Part shown: positions 1 to 9,625 of the stretch, piece by piece
Layout of the letters: every line of letters begins with the position of its first letter
Numbering within the stretch: position 1 is the stretch's first letter
Source of the DNA: a virus
DNA length: 64,000 nt
Virus record (IMG/VR): IMGVR_UViG_3300028840_002104
Span: 1-64,000 of that record
Reading direction: 5' to 3' (one strand)
Program-made: the position numbers and the translations under genes
Notes under the pieces: model-generated
What the model saw: only the letters and a program-made list of their open reading frames with translations
Told to the model about the DNA's origin: nothing
The model's database searches: none

Positions 1-2
1 AC

Positions 3-1328
3 ATCATAACGGGAGAGACAAGAGTCTTTGGTGGAGAAAGACAGCTTCCAGACAAGGTAGGATTTAGAGCTGTAGGAAGTTCCGCGACTCTGCGGGTGAT
101 GCAAGGCCCTTTCGTTAGTGGAGCCTCTGCCGGAAGCGCGGGGGCAGATGCGTCCATACCTGCTCGTGTTGTTACTCTGGAGTCAGTTACTGCTGCTCAG
201 CAGGGAGAAATCAACGCTCTTGAGGGCAGAGTTGCTGTTAATGAAGGAGATATCGCTAGTCAAGACTCTAGAATAACGGTAGTAGAGAACAGGTTCTTGG
301 ATACTCCTACTACCTACTACTTCTCTCCTGCGGGAAGTGACTCTACAGGGGATGGTTCTTCAGGCAATCCTTGGCGTAGTTTCCGAAAAGGTTTTGATGA
401 GGTTCTTGTAGGATCTACCATTGTGGGTTGTGACATTACCTTTGAGTTTGCCGATGGTAGCTATGATGTCAATCCCATGCCTGCTATCTCTGCTTGGATC
501 TTTCCTTTTGGGTATCTTGGCGTGGGTACTACCTACGTTGCCCCCTTTGGAATAAAGTCCCAGGACGGAGGTAAGTTAAAACTGGTGTCTGAAAACCCTC
601 AAGGCGCTTCAGTAGGAACACTGCTGGCTGCGGCTTGTGACTATGTTGTATTTGATGGTTGGGACGCTAATACGGTCTCTGTAGGTTCCTGTGACACTAT
701 TGAGATCTTCGATGTGTGCGTTTGCAGGAATAGGTCAGAAGGGTGGCCTGGCATCCCTACGCCAAGGTTTTGGATACAAGAAACAGGGGCTGTAGGCATA
801 GATGGCTGCTACGCTAACGGCGGATCTGCTGGCATAGCCGTAGGCTCTAACTCTGTGGCTATGATCTCAGGTAGTGTACTTCATTCCAACACCAACGGGA
901 TTTACTGCGTAGATGGTGGTATAGCCTCTGTAGATACCACGGATACCCTAAGCGGAAACCAGATAGATATCCAGAGCATCTCCCATTTGGGCGGCGGTAT
1001 ACACAGAGTTACCCTGACGGGCGGAACCTTTTCAGCAACTGAGGTCAATAGGACCTTCTACGTCAAGATAACCGACGTTACTACCCCCGCTGAGGAGTAT
1101 AACGGTACTTGGCCTGTGGATGCCATGACCACAACTACTGTAGATATTGATACAGGATTCACAAATCCAACAAGTTCAGGGACAGAGGGCAAAGTAGTTG
1201 TCTCAAATGACCAGACTGGTGCCAATGTCAGCTATCTTGGCCTTTTGGCTACTGTAGGCGGTAATTGGAACATCTATGGCGCAACCGATCAGTTCACCAG
1301 CAATGGCGGAGTGATTCACCCGTATTAA
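3..1328 (+). CDS. Beta-helix tail appendage/spike protein, 5' end cut by window
   Basis: The frame is open from the first bases, and the residues before the first internal ATG (96) look coding, so the gene almost certainly starts upstream of the window. About 30 residues after that ATG there is a heptad-like segment (LESVTAAQQGEINALEGRV) consistent with a trimeric coiled coil. The motif TYYFSPAGSDSTGDGSSGNP then opens a repetitive, Gly/Asp/Val-rich region typical of right-handed parallel beta-helices in phage spikes and pectate-lyase-like proteins. The next gene carries the same motif (LYVATTGDDESGDGTSANP), so the two are paralogues. A host-surface-binding or polysaccharide-processing role is inferred from the fold only. 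Confidence 0.75.
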   Translation: MITGETRVFGGERQLPDKVGFRAVGSSATLRVMQGPFVSGASAGSAGADASIPARVVTLESVTAAQQGEINALEGRVAVNEGDIASQDSRITVVENRFLDTPTTYYFSPAGSDSTGDGSSGNPWRSFRKGFDEVLVGSTIVGCDITFEFADGSYDVNPMPAISAWIFPFGYLGVGTTYVAPFGIKSQDGGKLKLVSENPQGASVGTLLAAACDYVVFDGWDANTVSVGSCDTIEIFDVCVCRNRSEGWPGIPTPRFWIQETGAVGIDGCYANGGSAGIAVGSNSVAMISGSVLHSNTNGIYCVDGGIASVDTTDTLSGNQIDIQSISHLGGGIHRVTLTGGTFSATEVNRTFYVKITDVTTPAEEYNGTWPVDAMTTTTVDIDTGFTNPTSSGTEGKVVVSNDQTGANVSYLGLLATVGGNWNIYGATDQFTSNGGVIHPY

Positions 1329-1337
1329 GGAGGAAAC

Positions 1338-2558
1338 ATGGAACTAGCAAAGGTTGCTTCAGCCGTTCTGCTTTCTTCTCCAGAAAGTACGGACGATGTT
1401 TGGGTATTTCCTCCTACAGAGGAGAAGGTAACCAGAAGTGGTGCAGCAGGTGACTGGAAAGTCACGAGTGATTCAGGAGAGGTAATGTACCTCACTGACG
1501 CTGAGTGGCTGGATATGCGTCTTTCTGAGGCCCTTATCACGTGGGATCTCACTCTCTATGTCGCCACAACAGGTGATGATGAGTCAGGAGACGGCACTTC
1601 AGCAAATCCCTACCAGTCACCAAACAAGGCAATTGAGGTGGTCACAGGAAAGATTATCTCCAATTGTACGGTTACGATTGAGCTAGCAGACGGAACCTAC
1701 AACACCAATCAGCAGCTAGCAGAACTAGACGTCTATCAGTATGGTCATGTTTCCATTCCTACTTTCATGCTTGTGGATGGAATCAAGACACAGGGATCAG
1801 GTATTCTTAAGATCCAGGCGGAAAATGAGCATGGGGCAACTATTGCACGAGCAAATGCCCTTACAGTAGCTATTCTGAGATCTTCAGGAGTAACCATAGA
1901 CGGCATCAAGATCACTGACGTAGCCAACACAGGCGGAGGAGTAATCCTCTTTCAATCTTCCGAAATTCAGGTCCTCAATAGCCACATTACGGAAGCAGGT
2001 TTTTCAAACAACGGAGCCTGTGTCTATTGCATTGAGGCGGCCAATGTTTTGGTCAAGGGATGCTATCTTTCTGGGTGTGCTGTTGGGGTCTATCAGACAG
2101 GCAATTCCAAAGGCAGTATAGAAGACTGTGAGATCCACGGATGTCTTCGTGCCGTGCACCCAAGGCACTCGTCTTATGCCACGGTCGAATCAGATAATAC
2201 TTCGGGAACTCAGAGAGGCGTGGAAACCATAGAAGATCAAGGAGGTGATGTCTGGAGGGTAACTGTTTCCTCGCCGCCACTGACTCAAGATGAGAAGGAC
2301 TTTTCAGCCTGGGTAAAACTGCTTGACTGTGAAGGTGCTGATGATGGTGTCTACGATGTGACAGGAACAGGCGACGACTACTTTGAAATAGAGGGTGGTG
2401 GTCAAGTGTCCGCTTACGGGTATCCTTCAGGAGATGCCAGAGTCAGTAATCGAGACTTCGGTGTTTATGCAAGTCGAGCCTCTTCAGCTTCCACGGGAAG
2501 TCACACTTTGGTCGGGGAAGCTGATGAAGGTACAGGTTCAGGAGGATACATTGAGTGA
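1338..2558 (+). CDS. Beta-helix tail appendage/spike protein, paralogue of the preceding gene
   Basis: A protein of 406 aa whose ATG sits behind AAGGAGGAAAC. The N-terminal 80 residues lack the coiled coil of the upstream paralogue. From about residue 75 the signature LYVATTGDDESGDGTSANP begins a right-handed beta-helix-like region with recurring G-V-x-I-x-G turns (for example GVTIDGIKIT, NVLVKGCYLSG). This is typical of phage spikes that bind or cut surface polysaccharide. No catalytic site can be assigned by eye. The stop codon overlaps the TTG start proposed for the next gene. Confidence 0.75.
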   Translation: MELAKVASAVLLSSPESTDDVWVFPPTEEKVTRSGAAGDWKVTSDSGEVMYLTDAEWLDMRLSEALITWDLTLYVATTGDDESGDGTSANPYQSPNKAIEVVTGKIISNCTVTIELADGTYNTNQQLAELDVYQYGHVSIPTFMLVDGIKTQGSGILKIQAENEHGATIARANALTVAILRSSGVTIDGIKITDVANTGGGVILFQSSEIQVLNSHITEAGFSNNGACVYCIEAANVLVKGCYLSGCAVGVYQTGNSKGSIEDCEIHGCLRAVHPRHSSYATVESDNTSGTQRGVETIEDQGGDVWRVTVSSPPLTQDEKDFSAWVKLLDCEGADDGVYDVTGTGDDYFEIEGGGQVSAYGYPSGDARVSNRDFGVYASRASSASTGSHTLVGEADEGTGSGGYIE

Positions 2559-2856
2559 CTTTCGTTGGTTGGCTGATGCAGGTTCCGCAGGTCTTGTAGT
2601 AATTGCTCTGATTGTAATCTTGAGATGGGTTAGATCCCTCCAGGAAGATATGAAAGAAGCTATGAAGCTTATGGCCAAAGCTGTGGACAAGAACTCAGTC
2701 TCAGTAGTCACTCTTGGGCAGTCGATTGTTGGTTTGGTTACTATTTTGGCCCAGAAGCCCTGTGTTTCGGAAGATCTTCAGGGTCAGGCTACCGCATTGA
2801 TTGAAAAGCTCAAAGAGGCGCAGGAAAACATCATTAGCCAGGGAAATGGATCGTGA
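2551..2856 (+). CDS. Small one-TM membrane protein, holin-like candidate
   Basis: A 101-aa product if it starts at TTG 2551, which follows CAGGAGGATACA with good spacing. The frame is open further upstream but there it only shadows the spike gene. Residues 6-22 (LADAGSAGLVVIALIVI) form one transmembrane segment, followed by a charged amphipathic helix (WVRSLQEDMKEAMKLMAKAV) and a weaker hydrophobic stretch (IVGLVTILA). Size, topology and position beside spike and terminase genes fit a holin or tail-linked membrane protein. No family motif proves it. Confidence 0.55.
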   Translation: MSDFRWLADAGSAGLVVIALIVILRWVRSLQEDMKEAMKLMAKAVDKNSVSVVTLGQSIVGLVTILAQKPCVSEDLQGQATALIEKLKEAQENIISQGNGS

Positions 2857-3131
2857 GTCCGCCTCTTAAAACTGCCAGGAAGAAGGCTACTAAGAAAGAG
2901 AAGAGCAAGGTACGCAGTTCAAACATTGCGGAGCTTGTTGAGAGCGGGCGACCACAGAAACAGGCTGTGGCCATTGCCTTTTCTCACGAGCGCCAAGTAG
3001 CTAAAAAGAGGAGAAAACAAACCATGGCAAGGAAAAAATCAAGACGTCGTAATTGTGCGAGTAAGCCCAAAGGCATGAGAGGTAAGAAGGTCATTCGGAA
3101 GAAGCTGACCGGTCGCGCCAAGGGATTCTAG
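2853..3131 (+). CDS. Lysine/arginine-rich small protein, DUF6496-like
   Basis: A 92-aa, extremely basic protein. GTG 2853 overlaps the upstream stop (GTGA). Residues around 30-48 (ESGRPQKQAVAIAFSHE) match the short RPxKQAxAIAxSEA pattern of phage DUF6496 proteins. The C-terminal half (MARKKSRRRN onward) has its own ATG behind AAAGAGGAGAAAAC, so a second, shorter product is possible. Role unknown; nucleic-acid binding near the packaging genes is plausible from charge alone. Confidence 0.6.
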   Translation: MSPPLKTARKKATKKEKSKVRSSNIAELVESGRPQKQAVAIAFSHERQVAKKRRKQTMARKKSRRRNCASKPKGMRGKKVIRKKLTGRAKGF

Positions 3132-4807
3132 TGGTAGGTTCTGTAGCAGTAAATCCCGTAAAGAGGAAACAGATAAGGAAAACGACGTCCAAAGTTGACG
3201 TTGAATTCCTTGCGGAAACCTGTACGCGGGAAAATAGCATTATTGAGGTTCCCACCAAGGTCTTGGTGGCTTTCATTGTGGAGCTTGCTCAGTTCCTCTC
3301 TGAGAAGGAGTTCTATTCGTACCAGCTCCTTCCCTGCATGAGGATGATTGAGTCAGTTCTGAACCACGATGCGGCCACTATCACTGGTCTTTTCTCGCGC
3401 CAGAGCGGAAAGACTGAGATGGTGGCTGGAACTATGGCCTCCTGTGCTATTGCTCTACCTTTCTTAGCCAACCATCCCCTGTTCGAGGGAGACTGGCGTC
3501 TCAACATGACGGATGAGCGGGGAAGGTATAGAGGCTACAAAAATGGAGTAAAGATTGGTATCTATGCTCCTAAGAGAGACCAGGCAAGGCTTCAGTTTGA
3601 GCGGCTAGTCAGGGATTTGAGTACTGACACAGCAACTCAAGTGCTCGAAGAGCTTGGTCTGGAGTTTACTGCCAAGAACAGAGGCTTTGTAAGGCTTACG
3701 AATGGCTCTGAGATCATAGCAAGCTCTGCCTCGGATACTTCCCATGTGGAGGGCTCTACTCACCACATTTTGGTCATGGAAGAGGCTCAAGACATCAGTC
3801 AAAGGAAGATCCTGAAGAGCTTGAGGCCGATGATTGCTGCCACCAAGGGAAGTACCGTCATGATCGGAACCGCCACGACAAAGAAAGGCGAGTTCTACCA
3901 TTCAATTAGACGGAACCTCCATGCTTACGCCACGGGTGACAGGAGAGACAACTTCTGCGTTCCTTGGAGAGTGGCCGCCAAAGAAAACTCCTTGTATCGA
4001 GAGTATGTGACCGAGCAGATCCGACAGTACGGAGAAGACTCAGACGAAATTCGGATGTCCTACGGCTGCGAGTGGATACTTGAAAGAGGGATGTTTGTCA
4101 CTCCTGCTCAGTTGATGAACCCCTTTGTGGCTCTTACGGAAGGCCCTTATTCTTTCTTCCACTTTGGAAGCAAAAACAAAGACCAGTGCGCGGGAATTGA
4201 CTTTGGAAAAGGTCAAAGTTCTACTGTCATAACAGTCGTGGAGGTTGATTGGACAGAGCCTGACTTTGACCAGTTTGTTATGACCCCTGACGGAGAAGTT
4301 CACTATGTTTCCTACAAGAAGCACGTGATAAACTGGTATGAGATCCACGGCGACAACTGGGAAAGACAGTTTGCCCTCATTCTGGAGTTTCTCTTCCAGT
4401 TTCCGAATATGTCCAAGATCACTTTGGATCGAACAGGTCTTGGAGAAGTCCTCTGTGACCGCTTCATCGCAACTGTGGGAGAAGAGATTGAGGTTGAAGG
4501 GATCGCTTTCAGTAGACCTATGAAATCAGACGGCTACAAGAACTATTCCTTTGATCTCATGGGAGGAAGGTGGACCTTTCCTGCCAATCCCGCTATTCGG
4601 CATGAGATGAGCTGGAAGAGGTTCGTGAAGCAAATGCTGGACCTCCAGAAGACCTATGTAGGGAATTTGATGGTTTGCGAGAAGCCGGACGAAAAAGGCG
4701 CATTGGATGACTTTCCTGACAGTGGAATGCTGTCAAACATATCAGGAAATCGACCGGCAAGATCAACTGACGTAGAAGTTACTGACAACGTGTTTTTTAT
4801 GTCATAG
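3131..4807 (+). CDS. terL: Terminase large subunit
   Basis: A 558-aa ATPase-nuclease that packages DNA into the prohead. The Walker A-like motif SRQSGKT is at residues 89-95 and Walker B ILVMEE at 213-218. The coupling-like segment MIGTATTKKGEF follows around 244-255. The RNase H-like nuclease domain starts with AGIDFGKG (Asp357), with a further acidic candidate in ITLDRTGLGE. GTG 3131 overlaps the upstream TAG, and this start is less certain than the rest. No separate small-subunit gene is obvious immediately upstream; the basic peptide there is not a clear TerS. Confidence 0.92.
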   Translation: MVGSVAVNPVKRKQIRKTTSKVDVEFLAETCTRENSIIEVPTKVLVAFIVELAQFLSEKEFYSYQLLPCMRMIESVLNHDAATITGLFSRQSGKTEMVAGTMASCAIALPFLANHPLFEGDWRLNMTDERGRYRGYKNGVKIGIYAPKRDQARLQFERLVRDLSTDTATQVLEELGLEFTAKNRGFVRLTNGSEIIASSASDTSHVEGSTHHILVMEEAQDISQRKILKSLRPMIAATKGSTVMIGTATTKKGEFYHSIRRNLHAYATGDRRDNFCVPWRVAAKENSLYREYVTEQIRQYGEDSDEIRMSYGCEWILERGMFVTPAQLMNPFVALTEGPYSFFHFGSKNKDQCAGIDFGKGQSSTVITVVEVDWTEPDFDQFVMTPDGEVHYVSYKKHVINWYEIHGDNWERQFALILEFLFQFPNMSKITLDRTGLGEVLCDRFIATVGEEIEVEGIAFSRPMKSDGYKNYSFDLMGGRWTFPANPAIRHEMSWKRFVKQMLDLQKTYVGNLMVCEKPDEKGALDDFPDSGMLSNISGNRPARSTDVEVTDNVFFMS

Positions 4808-4819
4808 ACGGAGGCTCTG

Positions 4820-6532
4820 ATGGCCTTATCTGCTTATCGGCGTGTTACCGACTTCATGGGCCTTACGGACAAGTACTTGGACGCTGCTCTCTTTGGTTCA
4901 TCTATTCTAGATGTAAGCCGTATGCAGTCGGATGAGTGGCAAGAGATGGCAGTCCAGAGACTCGATCGCTACCGAGAGAACTGGATGTTCTACAAGGGAG
5001 ATCAATTTGTCCAGTACATGGCCGATGGCGAGAGAAAATCTGTACTAAACTACTGTCGGAAAGTAGCTGACAAGAGCACAGATTGGCTCTTTGCTACGCC
5101 TTTTGAGGTTGTATCGCCTCCAGGGAACGAGGCTGCTTCCCTCATGGTGGAGTCAGTCTTCAGAGCAAACAGAATGGCCCTGCAAGCCTACTACGGCGGA
5201 CAAATGGGCGCGGTGACAGGTGACTGCTTCTTTCAGGTCACGCTGAATACCCATGAGATAGACGCATACTCAGGAGAAAGAATTCAAATTCCATTCGATC
5301 AGTGGCAGATCAGAATAAGGAGACTTGACTCCTCTCACGTTTTTCCAGTTTTCAGTTCCGACGACCCGCATAGAATGGAAGCCTGTTTGATCCAGTATCC
5401 CATCAGCGCGTCAGCACCTATAGTGTCAAGAATCGACCCAAGAGCTGCGGAGGCCAAGAGCCGGAGGGCTCTCTATAGCATCTTCATCACTCCCACTGAA
5501 GTTCGGGAGTTCATCAATCATGAAGAAACCGATTGGTCTCCTTTCCCCAACCTTCTGGGAGAGATTGGTGTGGTTCACATCCAAAATCTCGCGTTGGCGA
5601 AAAGCAGCTTTGGCTTCAGTGACTTAGACGGCATCAAGGAACTCTGTGAGGACCTGAATACTGTCGTCTCAAACATCAGGCAAATCATAGACAATCACGC
5701 AAATCCGATTACTATCCTTTATGGAGCAAGAGTAGGTCAGTTAGTCAGAGGACCGAACAAGCTCTGGGGACTTCCTGAAAAGGCAAGGGTTGAAATCTTG
5801 AAGCTTGAAGGGGAGCTTACGGCTGCTGTAGCCTTCACGGATATGTTGAAGGACGAGATATCGGTTCACAGTGATACTCCACGCTCTGCCCTTCAGACCC
5901 CTCCGAGCGTGGGGAACACAACCAAGGCAGCTATTGACATGGTTTTCTTGCCTCTGACTGAAAAGACGCTTCGCAAGCACTTGACCTATGGAGACGGCCT
6001 TGCTAGGCTAGGAGGTATAGTACTTAGAGCCCTTGAACGGATCTTTCTCCTCGATTTAAGGAGCTACGTTGCTTATCCACAAAGGCGATACGACCTCAAG
6101 ATCAAGTTCGGATCTCCGATACCGGAGAACGAAATCGAGAAGCTTGAAGTCACTCGCCAGAAGCTGGAACTTGGCCTTGAGTCCAAGTACAGCTCTCTTG
6201 TGAACTTAGGCGTAGAAGACGTGAGGAAAAAGATCGTTGAAATACTTGCGGATGAAAGAGAGAAACTAGTAGTTGACGCAGAGAGAGGAAAAGCGGCACA
6301 AGGCATGATACCCAATTTGAGAGCCTTGTCGCTTGGTAGTTTGGCTATTGGTGGAGATCTAGTTGAGATCTTCGAGGCGGACGATGAGATTTTTGAGCAG
6401 ACTGCCCAGATTGCTAAGGACCTGCAAGATAGCCTCACACAGCTTCAGGTTGCACAGCAACAGGAACAGATGATGGCTGAGCAGGCCGAGATGGAAGAAA
6501 TGGAAGGCATGGTAGAAGATTCGTCCACGTGA
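4820..6532 (+). CDS. Portal protein
   Basis: A 570-aa protein directly after the terminase and before the scaffold and capsid, the classic portal position. The sequence fits SPP1/gp6-type portals: an N-terminal region with RENWMFYKGDQ and VADKSTDWLFATPFE, a central clip/stem region, and a long C-terminal helical tail ending in a Gln/Glu/Met-rich segment (residues about 540-570). It forms the dodecameric vertex through which DNA enters. ATG behind ACGGAGGCTCTG. Confidence 0.85.
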   Translation: MALSAYRRVTDFMGLTDKYLDAALFGSSILDVSRMQSDEWQEMAVQRLDRYRENWMFYKGDQFVQYMADGERKSVLNYCRKVADKSTDWLFATPFEVVSPPGNEAASLMVESVFRANRMALQAYYGGQMGAVTGDCFFQVTLNTHEIDAYSGERIQIPFDQWQIRIRRLDSSHVFPVFSSDDPHRMEACLIQYPISASAPIVSRIDPRAAEAKSRRALYSIFITPTEVREFINHEETDWSPFPNLLGEIGVVHIQNLALAKSSFGFSDLDGIKELCEDLNTVVSNIRQIIDNHANPITILYGARVGQLVRGPNKLWGLPEKARVEILKLEGELTAAVAFTDMLKDEISVHSDTPRSALQTPPSVGNTTKAAIDMVFLPLTEKTLRKHLTYGDGLARLGGIVLRALERIFLLDLRSYVAYPQRRYDLKIKFGSPIPENEIEKLEVTRQKLELGLESKYSSLVNLGVEDVRKKIVEILADEREKLVVDAERGKAAQGMIPNLRALSLGSLAIGGDLVEIFEADDEIFEQTAQIAKDLQDSLTQLQVAQQQEQMMAEQAEMEEMEGMVEDSST

Positions 6533-6547
6533 ACAAAGGAGGAAAGC

Positions 6548-6796
6548 ATGGCTCCTCTTAAGCAGAATCTTGGATATCTGCCAGAGAGAAATGCATCTCT
6601 CGGTCGTCCCTTCAATGGCGGGACAAAGAAAGATCAGAAGATGACTTCTGGAGGCAAGCAGGATCTCAAGAGAGGTTCTACGTTCAACCGCCTCAGTAGT
6701 GCCAATCAGCCCGCCGCGAAGGGCGGTGTTTGGCGGAACAACAAGCCGATTCCGCAGAGGAAAGAGGGTTTTTCTGGCGCTGACAGCCGATATTAG
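6548..6796 (+). CDS. Small basic protein between portal and scaffold, unknown
   Basis: An 82-aa protein with a strong ribosome site (AAAGGAGGAAAGC before ATG). It is rich in Gly, Lys, Arg, Asn and Gln without hydrophobic segments, and probably disordered (GRPFNGGTKKDQKMTSGGKQ). No family recognised. The position suggests a minor virion component. Confidence 0.6.
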   Translation: MAPLKQNLGYLPERNASLGRPFNGGTKKDQKMTSGGKQDLKRGSTFNRLSSANQPAAKGGVWRNNKPIPQRKEGFSGADSRY

Positions 6797-6851
6797 GCTT
6801 CAGCATTAACTATGGCGGACCTCGAATTGCAGAGAATTGAAGGAGGATGGA

Positions 6852-7721
6852 ATGGCAGGCGAAAAGGTCCAGGACGGAACGAAAGAAGAGAAGAAGACAG
6901 AAGGGCAGTCTAAGGATGGTATTGAGACTCCTAAGTCTCAGGAAGGCGACGAAGAAGAAATTCAGGTTCGCATTCCCGACGATGTTAAGGAGATCCTGAA
7001 GAAAGCCAAGGAGGATGCTCGTCTCGAAGAGAGGCAGAAACTCGGCGGACAATTAAAGTCTGCTGAAGAGCTGTCTCAGGAGAAGCTGAAAGAGAACAAA
7101 ACCTTGCAAGAGAAGCTCGAATTGTTGGAACGACAGGTGCAAGAACGCGAAACTGCTTTGGCTGAGTTTCAAAAGCAGGCCGAAGCAGATGAAGGAAGCA
7201 AGAAGAAGGTTTCCGAAGATGAGATGAATGCCGTCATCGAAAGTAAAGCGGAAGCTCTTCTCAAGCAGGTTGAGGCTGCCATGGTTGAAAAGGACAAGGT
7301 AGCCCAGACTCAGATAGAGCAGCTCCAGGAACAGCTCAGACAGAAAGAGCTGAAAGAGTACAGAGACGCGCTGATTGCAAAGGCTAATGGCCAAATCATC
7401 CCTGAGCTAGTTGCGGGAAACAGCGTAGAGGAGCTTGATGCTTCTTTTCTTGTTGCCCGTGAGAGGTATCAGGGAATTGCAGAGAGTTTGGCTGGCAATG
7501 TTGGGAATCAGCTTGCAGGTTCGGGAGCAGGTGCTCCTCCTGCGGCTGGTCCTGGCATAGAAGCTGCTGGTTCAGCCCCTCCAGGCACAAGTCAGGAATC
7601 TCAGTTAGTCCGGAAGGTTGCTCAGATGACTAATGAGGAGTTCAACGCCAATAGAGATGCTCTCAAGGCAGAACTTGAGCATCTATTTCCAAGGGGACTC
7701 CCCGGGGCTCCCTTGACCTAG
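6852..7721 (+). CDS. Capsid scaffold protein
   Basis: A 289-aa, highly charged, mostly helical protein. ATG 6852 follows AGGAGG at 6841-6846. A disordered acidic N-terminus leads into a long coiled coil (about residues 50-175, rich in Glu, Lys and Gln). A Gly/Ala/Pro linker and a short C-terminal helix (MTNEEFNANRDALKAEL) follow. This composition, and its place between portal and capsid, is the usual signature of a scaffold that templates prohead assembly and then leaves. No protease domain is visible. Confidence 0.75.
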   Translation: MAGEKVQDGTKEEKKTEGQSKDGIETPKSQEGDEEEIQVRIPDDVKEILKKAKEDARLEERQKLGGQLKSAEELSQEKLKENKTLQEKLELLERQVQERETALAEFQKQAEADEGSKKKVSEDEMNAVIESKAEALLKQVEAAMVEKDKVAQTQIEQLQEQLRQKELKEYRDALIAKANGQIIPELVAGNSVEELDASFLVARERYQGIAESLAGNVGNQLAGSGAGAPPAAGPGIEAAGSAPPGTSQESQLVRKVAQMTNEEFNANRDALKAELEHLFPRGLPGAPLT

Positions 7722-7756
7722 TTTGGCTGTTGTACTCCTAAAAGGAGTAACATCAG

Positions 7757-8743
7757 ATGCCTAATTACACGACTTCACTGAGCGCAACAGGCGGATCTCC
7801 TACAGCGGTTCCTCTTCCAGAGGCCGTTATGACGGTCTATTCCAGGGAGATTCTCTGGACAGCTCTTCCGCTGCTCATGTTTGAGCAGATCGTAGAGAGA
7901 AAGGAAGAGCTTGGGGCCATTCCTGGGCAGGAAATTGTTTTCACGAAGTATGCTTCCCTCGCTCGTGGTGGGCAGCTTGTAGAGAACACTCCTATGGAGA
8001 CCCAGAACTTGGCAGCGAGTCAGATCACTCTGACTGTCTACGAACATGGCAACGCTGTCAGTGTCCAGGAAGCTCTCTTGAGAGCGTCCTGGATGAATGT
8101 CCTCAACGACACCGCCCGTCTCCTTGGCATGGATTATGCCACCTACCGCGACGAGATGATCCGAGACGAACTTCTCGGAAGTGCAAATGTTCTCTTCGCG
8201 GCTGGCAGGAGTGCCCGAACACAGCTCACCTCTGGGGATGTCTTTGACACTCGGATGGTGAAGGATGCGACCGAGCTTCTGGCTAACAACAAGACCCCGA
8301 AGTTCACGCAGTTCGGACCTCTTCCCGCCTACATCTGCTTTGTCTCGCCTCACCAGGCAAGAGGCATTCGGGATGACAAGAACTGGATCAACGCGCAGAA
8401 TTATGGCCCGAACGATAACATTTTGCGCGGCGAAATAGGCAAGTATGAGGATGTTCGATTTATCGAAACAACTCAGATCACCTATATCCAGCAGAACACA
8501 GGCAAGATCTACAGCGACAATGCGGATAGCGGCAACGTGGCAGGGACCTACAGTGCCAATGCTGATGTCCATCAGGCCCTCATTGTCGGAGACCATGCGA
8601 TTGGCCTTGGAACTTCTCTTGATGCAGAGCTGAGAGACGACGGAGTTCATGACTTCGGTAGGGAGCATAAGCTTGGTTGGTACGGTATCTGGGGAGTCAA
8701 GAGAATTGAAGAGGGTCATTCCGCAGTTCTGGAGACCGCCTAA
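7757..8743 (+). CDS. Major capsid protein, N4-gp56 family
   Basis: A 328-aa HK97-fold capsid subunit of the N4-gp56 type. Recognisable segments include TVYSREILWTALPLLMFEQI near the N-terminus, GQEIVFTKYASLARGGQL with the adjoining E-loop-like region, and a C-terminal P-domain/A-domain region with YICFVSPHQARGIRDDKNW, EIGKYEDVRFIETTQI and HKLGWYGIWGVKRI. It follows the scaffold gene with AAAGGAGTAAC upstream of ATG. The large antisense open frame across this gene is a shadow. Confidence 0.9.
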   Translation: MPNYTTSLSATGGSPTAVPLPEAVMTVYSREILWTALPLLMFEQIVERKEELGAIPGQEIVFTKYASLARGGQLVENTPMETQNLAASQITLTVYEHGNAVSVQEALLRASWMNVLNDTARLLGMDYATYRDEMIRDELLGSANVLFAAGRSARTQLTSGDVFDTRMVKDATELLANNKTPKFTQFGPLPAYICFVSPHQARGIRDDKNWINAQNYGPNDNILRGEIGKYEDVRFIETTQITYIQQNTGKIYSDNADSGNVAGTYSANADVHQALIVGDHAIGLGTSLDAELRDDGVHDFGREHKLGWYGIWGVKRIEEGHSAVLETA

Positions 8744-8789
8744 ACAAGGACTTTGAACGCAACCTTGGTTGCTATGGAGGTTTCTAGAA

Positions 8790-9608
8790 ATGGATCATTG
8801 GAATGCACACGGGGCGCTTCCAGTAGGCCCTTCGGCAGCGGATTTGCATCCTGAGCTGAAGACCATGCTGGAATCTGCCTATAAGACAACGCCTGCTACC
8901 CCGTCTGCGGGAGCTGCTTGCGCGGCTGCTGTGGCGGATAGTGGGAATTCTGAAACGTTCGATCTTTCCTCGTTGACGGCGGGCACTCTCACCGTTCAGT
9001 TTTCGGTTGATGGTGGGATAGTCTACATTCCCATTATTGTTGACGTAACAGTCACAGCAACGGCGAATAGTAGAGCAGATGCGGCTTTGGCAGCGGATAT
9101 CGTTGCGGATCTCAACGGGAATACGATGTTTAGCTTGTACCTTGAGGCTTCTGACAACAGTGGTGCTGTCAGGATAACGTCAAAGGCTATCGGAAGCGAC
9201 GTGAAGATCTATGTCGTGGACGAAGAAGCCAACACGCCTCTTGGGTACACTGAGATCTCTGACGCCACTGCTGCGGCTGGTACAGGAACTCCGATTGATA
9301 TCGAAGCTGACTGTGCCGACTGTGCTGGTCAGGTAGCTGCTTTCAGGAGAGTCACGGTTGCCGTCTATGACGCTGCTTCTGCTGGCGCTCTTGTGTCAAC
9401 TGCCCAGATTCAGGCCGTATCAAAGGGACGTCTCGTGTCGGGAGGATACACCAACCTGGCAGAGATTGAGTCAGACGAGAACGGAGAGGTCGATTTCCAG
9501 GTGGCGGATACTGGTTCCAACACTGACTACCTTGAGATGTCCGGTCCTGCGGAACTCTTCTTGGTCGGTTTGGCAGTGGGTGACAGAACCACTTTGACCT
9601 TCGCCTAA
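8790..9608 (+). CDS. Virion protein after the capsid, possible decoration protein
   Basis: A 272-aa protein. ATG 8790 is chosen because TGGAGG lies 9 bases upstream. The N-terminal 35 residues are unusual (MDHWNAHGALPVGPSAADLH). The rest is Ala/Thr/Val/Asp-rich and beta-rich, resembling Ig-like or jelly-roll virion domains (LTAGTLTVQFSVDGGIVYI). Directly following the capsid gene fits a head decoration or head-fibre protein, but no family is recognised. Confidence 0.6.
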   Translation: MDHWNAHGALPVGPSAADLHPELKTMLESAYKTTPATPSAGAACAAAVADSGNSETFDLSSLTAGTLTVQFSVDGGIVYIPIIVDVTVTATANSRADAALAADIVADLNGNTMFSLYLEASDNSGAVRITSKAIGSDVKIYVVDEEANTPLGYTEISDATAAAGTGTPIDIEADCADCAGQVAAFRRVTVAVYDAASAGALVSTAQIQAVSKGRLVSGGYTNLAEIESDENGEVDFQVADTGSNTDYLEMSGPAELFLVGLAVGDRTTLTFA

Positions 9609-9625
9609 ACTAAAGGAGGAAATGC

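Noticed and set aside
6811-6912. 33-aa ORF overlapping the scaffold start
   Set aside because: No ribosome site, Arg-rich shadow of the scaffold sequence.
7775-8719. 314-aa minus-strand open frame opposite the capsid gene
   Set aside because: The + strand gives a clear N4-gp56 capsid protein. The antisense frame has no ribosome site or recognisable domain and mirrors its codon bias.
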